A stretch of 64,000 nucleotides of DNA, from contig NZ_JAKRYL010000010.1 in assembly GCF_023555415.1 (NCBI RefSeq), positions 1 to 64,000 of the forward strand. Reading direction: 5' to 3'. Positions 61,293 to 64,000 of this stretch are shown piece after piece; position 1 is the stretch's first letter, and each line of letters begins with the position of its first letter. This stretch comes from Halalkalibacter alkaliphilus. Lineage in GTDB: Bacteria; Bacillota; Bacilli; Bacillales; Bacillaceae_D. The translations under genes were made by a program, and so were the position numbers. Below the pieces are notes generated by a model. It was not told the origin of the DNA and ran no database searches. It saw nothing but the letters and a program-made list of their open reading frames with translations.

Positions 61293-61970
61293 ATGGGAAA
61301 GTTGATAAGTGGTTTCTTTCTGGTCAGCGAGTGGATCTCTCGATTTGCAGTTGCGAATTTATTATGGCTCGCATTCACGTTTCCAGTCTGGATTGTTGTG
61401 CTTAATACGATCATGCTCAAATCCTATGATCTCTCGATACTGATCGTTTTATACGTAACCGTAACTGCTCCTCTTGTTGTATTCCCTGCAACTTCTGCGC
61501 TTTTTGCAGTGAGTCGAGATTGGGCGATGGAAAAAGAACAGGATACTGTTATAAGAGACTATTGGAACTATTACAGAGAGAATTATAAAAGTAGTTTAAA
61601 AATAGGAATTGTCCTGACAACAGCATGGGGGGTTCCAGTCGGGGATATATTTTATTTTAGTGATATTACCCCCTTTGTCACGTATGTCTTTGTTGGAATT
61701 GGATTATTCTTATTTGTTATAACGATCCATTCCTTTTCTGTTATGGTGCATTATGACATAAGAGTATCGGATGTACTAAGAAAAGCGCTCTTTTTTACAG
61801 TAGCTAAACCGTTAATAAGTTTCATTATTATCATGACAACGGCAATTATCTTGTTTGTTAGTGTAAATCAACTTAGGTTTTTGCTCATTTTTTTTAGCTT
61901 TTCAATTATCTCGTTTATATCAATATCGTTATTTTTAAAGATGTATTCAATGCTTATAGAGAAAAAATGA
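61293..61970 (+). CDS. DUF624 (YesL-like) membrane protein
   Basis: 225 residues with about five hydrophobic segments and VANLLWLAFTFPVWIV near the start. DUF624 proteins such as YesL occur in many Bacillus sugar-uptake operons, but their function is unknown. ATG 61293 fits AAGGAGGAG at 61279; GTG 61290 is a less likely start. Confidence 0.78.
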   Translation: MGKLISGFFLVSEWISRFAVANLLWLAFTFPVWIVVLNTIMLKSYDLSILIVLYVTVTAPLVVFPATSALFAVSRDWAMEKEQDTVIRDYWNYYRENYKSSLKIGIVLTTAWGVPVGDIFYFSDITPFVTYVFVGIGLFLFVITIHSFSVMVHYDIRVSDVLRKALFFTVAKPLISFIIIMTTAIILFVSVNQLRFLLIFFSFSIISFISISLFLKMYSMLIEKK

Positions 61971-62050
61971 TAGGAGTTTTAGGAGGGTCAATGTATAATG
62001 ACAGCTACTATCCATTGCAATCTGTTTCAATATTAAAGTAAAATAATTAT

Positions 62051-62066
62051 ATGAAAATGATTTCAT
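62051..62066 (+). promoter_or_regulatory. inverted repeat before the LacI gene
   Basis: ATGAAA-ATGA-TTTCAT, about 30 bases before the GTG start. It resembles a weak cre site lacking the central CG, or an autoregulatory site. It differs from the TGGWAYCGRTWCCA operators. Confidence 0.35.
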
Positions 62067-62094
62067 GTTCTAAAAACAGTGGAGTGATCGACAA

Positions 62095-63087
62095 GTGGCT
62101 AATATATCTGATGTTGCGAAATTATCAGGATTATCAAAAACGACGGTTTCGCGTGTAATAAATAACCATCCGTACGTTTCGGACAAAAAGAGAGAGCAAG
62201 TACTAAAGGCGATGAAAGAGCTTGGTTATATACCCAACCCTTCCGCTAGAAGGCTAAGAGGGCAGTTAACTACAACGATAGGTGTGATTGTACCTAGAAT
62301 TGTGAATCCTTTTTTTGCGCATTTAATTAATTCTATTGAACAAGCTGCGTCCGAAAAGGGATATCAAGTGTTGATTGGCCAAAGTTATGAAGATAAAGAA
62401 AAGGAAGTAGCCTTTTTAAATCTATTAAAAACAAAGCAAGTTGATGGAATTATCATGACTTCGACTGAAAATGATTGGAACGTTATTGAGTCATATATCG
62501 AATATGGTCCAATAATGTTATGTAATGATTATGTTAATCAAGAGATAGCTCCTATGATTCGATTGAATCAAGCAAAAGGTGCGTATATAGGTGCGAATCA
62601 TTTAATAGAGCGTGGACATCGAAAGATTGCATACTGTACAGGTGGCTTGTTTGATGAGCAGGGAAAAGGGAAAGATCGTAATCGTGGGTTTCAAAAAGCG
62701 CTAAGTGAGGCAGGTATTAAGATTAACCCAAAATGGATTTTCATTGATCAACATACGATTGAAGATGGTAAACACGTGCTAAGGCAAATCCTAGAGATGG
62801 AAGACCGGCCAACTGCTATTTTTACCGGGAGTGATGAAGTGGCAGGTGGAATTGTCATTGCAGCAAAAGAGAAAGGTCTAACAATTCCTAACGATCTTGC
62901 TGTTATTGGATTTGATGATCAACCGATTGCGGAAATACTAGATCCGAAACTAACGACCATTCGCCAACCAGTTGATCTGATGGGGGAAAAATCAATAGAA
63001 GTGATGATTGAAATGTTGGAGAATCCAGAAATGGAGATAAGAAATTACGATCTTCCAATAGAATTGATTGTACGACAATCGACATAA
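62095..63087 (+). CDS. LacI-family transcriptional regulator
   Basis: 330 residues with a classical LacI helix-turn-helix, NISDVAKLSGLSKTTVSRVI (residues 3-22), a hinge (NPSARRLRG) and sensor motifs VIVPRIVNPFFAHLINSIEQ and FTGSDEVAGGI. The start is GTG 62095, with GGAG upstream. As the only LacI gene of this cluster it is the natural ligand for the seven CG-centred operators around it, though binding is inferred. Effector unknown. Confidence 0.88.
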   Translation: MANISDVAKLSGLSKTTVSRVINNHPYVSDKKREQVLKAMKELGYIPNPSARRLRGQLTTTIGVIVPRIVNPFFAHLINSIEQAASEKGYQVLIGQSYEDKEKEVAFLNLLKTKQVDGIIMTSTENDWNVIESYIEYGPIMLCNDYVNQEIAPMIRLNQAKGAYIGANHLIERGHRKIAYCTGGLFDEQGKGKDRNRGFQKALSEAGIKINPKWIFIDQHTIEDGKHVLRQILEMEDRPTAIFTGSDEVAGGIVIAAKEKGLTIPNDLAVIGFDDQPIAEILDPKLTTIRQPVDLMGEKSIEVMIEMLENPEMEIRNYDLPIELIVRQST

Positions 63088-63116
63088 TTTGTAAGGTGAT
63101 CCTTAATAAATAACAG

Positions 63117-63152
63117 CAAAGTGAAACTTTAGAATGGTTTCACTTTGTATTT
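63117..63152 (+). terminator. intrinsic terminator after the LacI gene
   Basis: CAAAGTGAAAC/GTTTCACTTTG stem, then TATTTTA. Confidence 0.8.
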
Positions 63153-63234
63153 TAATAAGATAGATTTCCGGTGAAAGTGTATTATGGAGTAGTGTTTGTG
63201 TGGTTTGTATAATTATGGAATGTGAAAATTCGAT

Positions 63235-63249
63235 AGAAAGCGTTGACAG
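63235..63249 (+). promoter_or_regulatory. cre-like site before the GH13 gene
   Basis: TAGAAAGCGTTGACA approximates a cre site and overlaps the -35 box of the GH13 promoter. Confidence 0.5.
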
Positions 63250-63292
63250 AGTTTGAAAATCAAAAGTATAATAAAAACAGAAATCGGTTCCA
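63243..63292 (+). promoter_or_regulatory. GH13 gene promoter with operator O5
   Basis: TTGACA (63243-63248), an 18-base spacer and TATAAT (63267-63272) form a strong promoter. A partial operator AGAAATCGGTTCCA (63279-63292) covers the expected start of transcription. Confidence 0.8.
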
Positions 63293-63358
63293 TAATCAAA
63301 AGTGAATTATTTCAGTGTAGTTATTAGTTGAAACTAGACAAACTTTTTTACTTGTATA

Positions 63359-63372
63359 TGGAACCGATACCA
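63359..63372 (+). promoter_or_regulatory. LacI-type operator O6
   Basis: TGGAACCGATACCA; it abuts TATAAT at 63373-63378, which could be a second -10 with a poor -35. Confidence 0.7.
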
Positions 63373-63474
63373 TATAATTATTAGTGGTTTCATCTAGCCT
63401 GTTTGTATGAATGTATTACAAAAAAACATTGGGTTAATTAACTATTTTTAACTCCACCTATTTTTGGAGTTGTA

Positions 63475-63488
63475 TGGAACCGATACCA
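63475..63488 (+). promoter_or_regulatory. LacI-type operator O7
   Basis: TGGAACCGATACCA, identical to O6, 116 bases downstream of it and just ahead of the GH13 ribosome binding site. Confidence 0.7.
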
Positions 63489-63520
63489 CAACTAGAACTT
63501 TATCTAATGGAGGAAACAAC

Positions 63521-64000
63521 ATGGAAAAGAAATGGTGGCAAAAAGAAGTAATCTATCAAATTTATCCGAAGAGTTTCTATGATTCAAATAATGATGGGAT
63601 AGGGGATATTAAAGGCATTACGCAAAAACTAGATTATTTACAGTCTTTGGGGATTACGATGGTATGGATTTGTCCGATTTACAAATCACCTATGGCTGAT
63701 AACGGTTACGATATCTCAGATTATTATCAATTAAACCCTGAGTTTGGAGAAATGAAAGATCTGGATGAGTTAATTGATAAGGCAAAAGAAAAAGGAATAA
63801 AGGTTGTCCTTGATCTTGTTATAAATCATACGTCAGATGAACATCCGTGGTTCCAAGATTTAATTCAGAATCCTAAGACTAGTAAGTATAGAGACTATTA
63901 TATTTTAAAATCAGGCGAAAATGGTCAAGCTCCTACTAACTGGCGCTCTGTTTTTGGTGGAAGTGTATGGGAGCCTTTGCAAGGTACAGATGAGTACTAT
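63521..64000 (+). CDS. GH13 alpha-glucosidase (oligo-1,6-glucosidase type), partial
   Basis: The first 160 codons of a GH13 enzyme that runs off the window. It opens MEKKWWQKEVIYQIYPKSFY, shows DGIGDIKGI, NGYDISDYY (61-69) and region I DLVINH (98-103), and continues HPWFQDLIQ. ATGGAGGAAACAAC lies upstream. The features match cytoplasmic oligo-1,6-glucosidase or related alpha-glucosidases (MalL-like, subfamily 31); the linkage cannot be fixed from this part. Controlled by the LacI-type operators and a cre-like site. Confidence 0.93.
   Translation, partial: MEKKWWQKEVIYQIYPKSFYDSNNDGIGDIKGITQKLDYLQSLGITMVWICPIYKSPMADNGYDISDYYQLNPEFGEMKDLDELIDKAKEKGIKVVLDLVINHTSDEHPWFQDLIQNPKTSKYRDYYILKSGENGQAPTNWRSVFGGSVWEPLQGTDEYY

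Overview
The window is a stretch of low-GC Gram-positive chromosome from a Bacillaceae species, most likely an alkaliphilic or salt-tolerant Bacillus relative. The reasons are strong AGGAGG-type ribosome binding sites, lipobox lipoproteins, CcpA cre-like sites, a guanine riboswitch ahead of purE, and a gene order close to B. subtilis (NETI gene-purEKBCSQLFMNHD, yerA-yerB-yerC, adeC, pcrB-pcrA-ligA-yerH, a proline symporter just before gatCAB, dgkB, rlmCD). The exact species cannot be read from the sequence.

Layout. 1-1118 is gene-poor: a 332-bp tandem repeat that enters from the left edge, then a 21-bp-period tandem repeat. Next come an orphan membrane protein and a type III polyketide synthase/methyltransferase pair (bpsAB-like). 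3821-17065 holds the NETI gene and the complete de novo IMP operon, purE to purD, led by a guanine riboswitch with an intrinsic terminator. 17040-23963 holds two small membrane proteins, a YerA-type adenine deaminase homologue, a DUF3048 lipoprotein, a TrpR-like YerC, adenine deaminase adeC and a PucR-type regulator. 24122-27365 holds an alpha/beta hydrolase, a YbjQ protein and a BCCT betaine transporter.

27551-31473 is the most striking part. A class I ribonucleotide reductase operon (nrdA-nrdB) sits behind a cobalamin riboswitch, and its large-subunit gene is split by a 261-nt ORF-less interruption that looks like a self-splicing group I intron. 31855-38117 is pcrB-pcrA-ligA-camS. A BMP-type nucleoside ABC transporter (nupNOPQ-like, 38782-43638) follows, then a 34-residue symporter accessory peptide with a proline symporter, then gatCAB and dgkB.

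From 50340 two carbohydrate clusters surround rlmCD. The first (50340-56120) matches the msmR-msmE-amyD-amyC-melA alpha-galactoside operon of B. subtilis. The second (58188-63087) encodes a binding protein, two permeases, a DUF624 protein and a LacI regulator, followed by a GH13 alpha-glucosidase cut off by the window end. Seven sites of the form TGGWAYCGRTWCCA, exact or with a few mismatches, lie only in front of the second cluster and the GH13 gene, which suggests a local LacI regulon. Neither cluster encodes an ABC ATPase within the window, so a shared MsmX-type ATPase is likely.

Two families of small non-coding mobile-element-like repeats are present. One is a 218-bp element at 38180-38397 with 11-bp terminal inverted repeats and a perfect 8-bp target duplication; its relative at 45590-45703 lacks exactly the 97 bp between two 7-bp direct repeats. 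The other is a hairpin family at about 1799 and 31570. No rRNA, tRNA, CRISPR array, prophage or transposase gene was seen.
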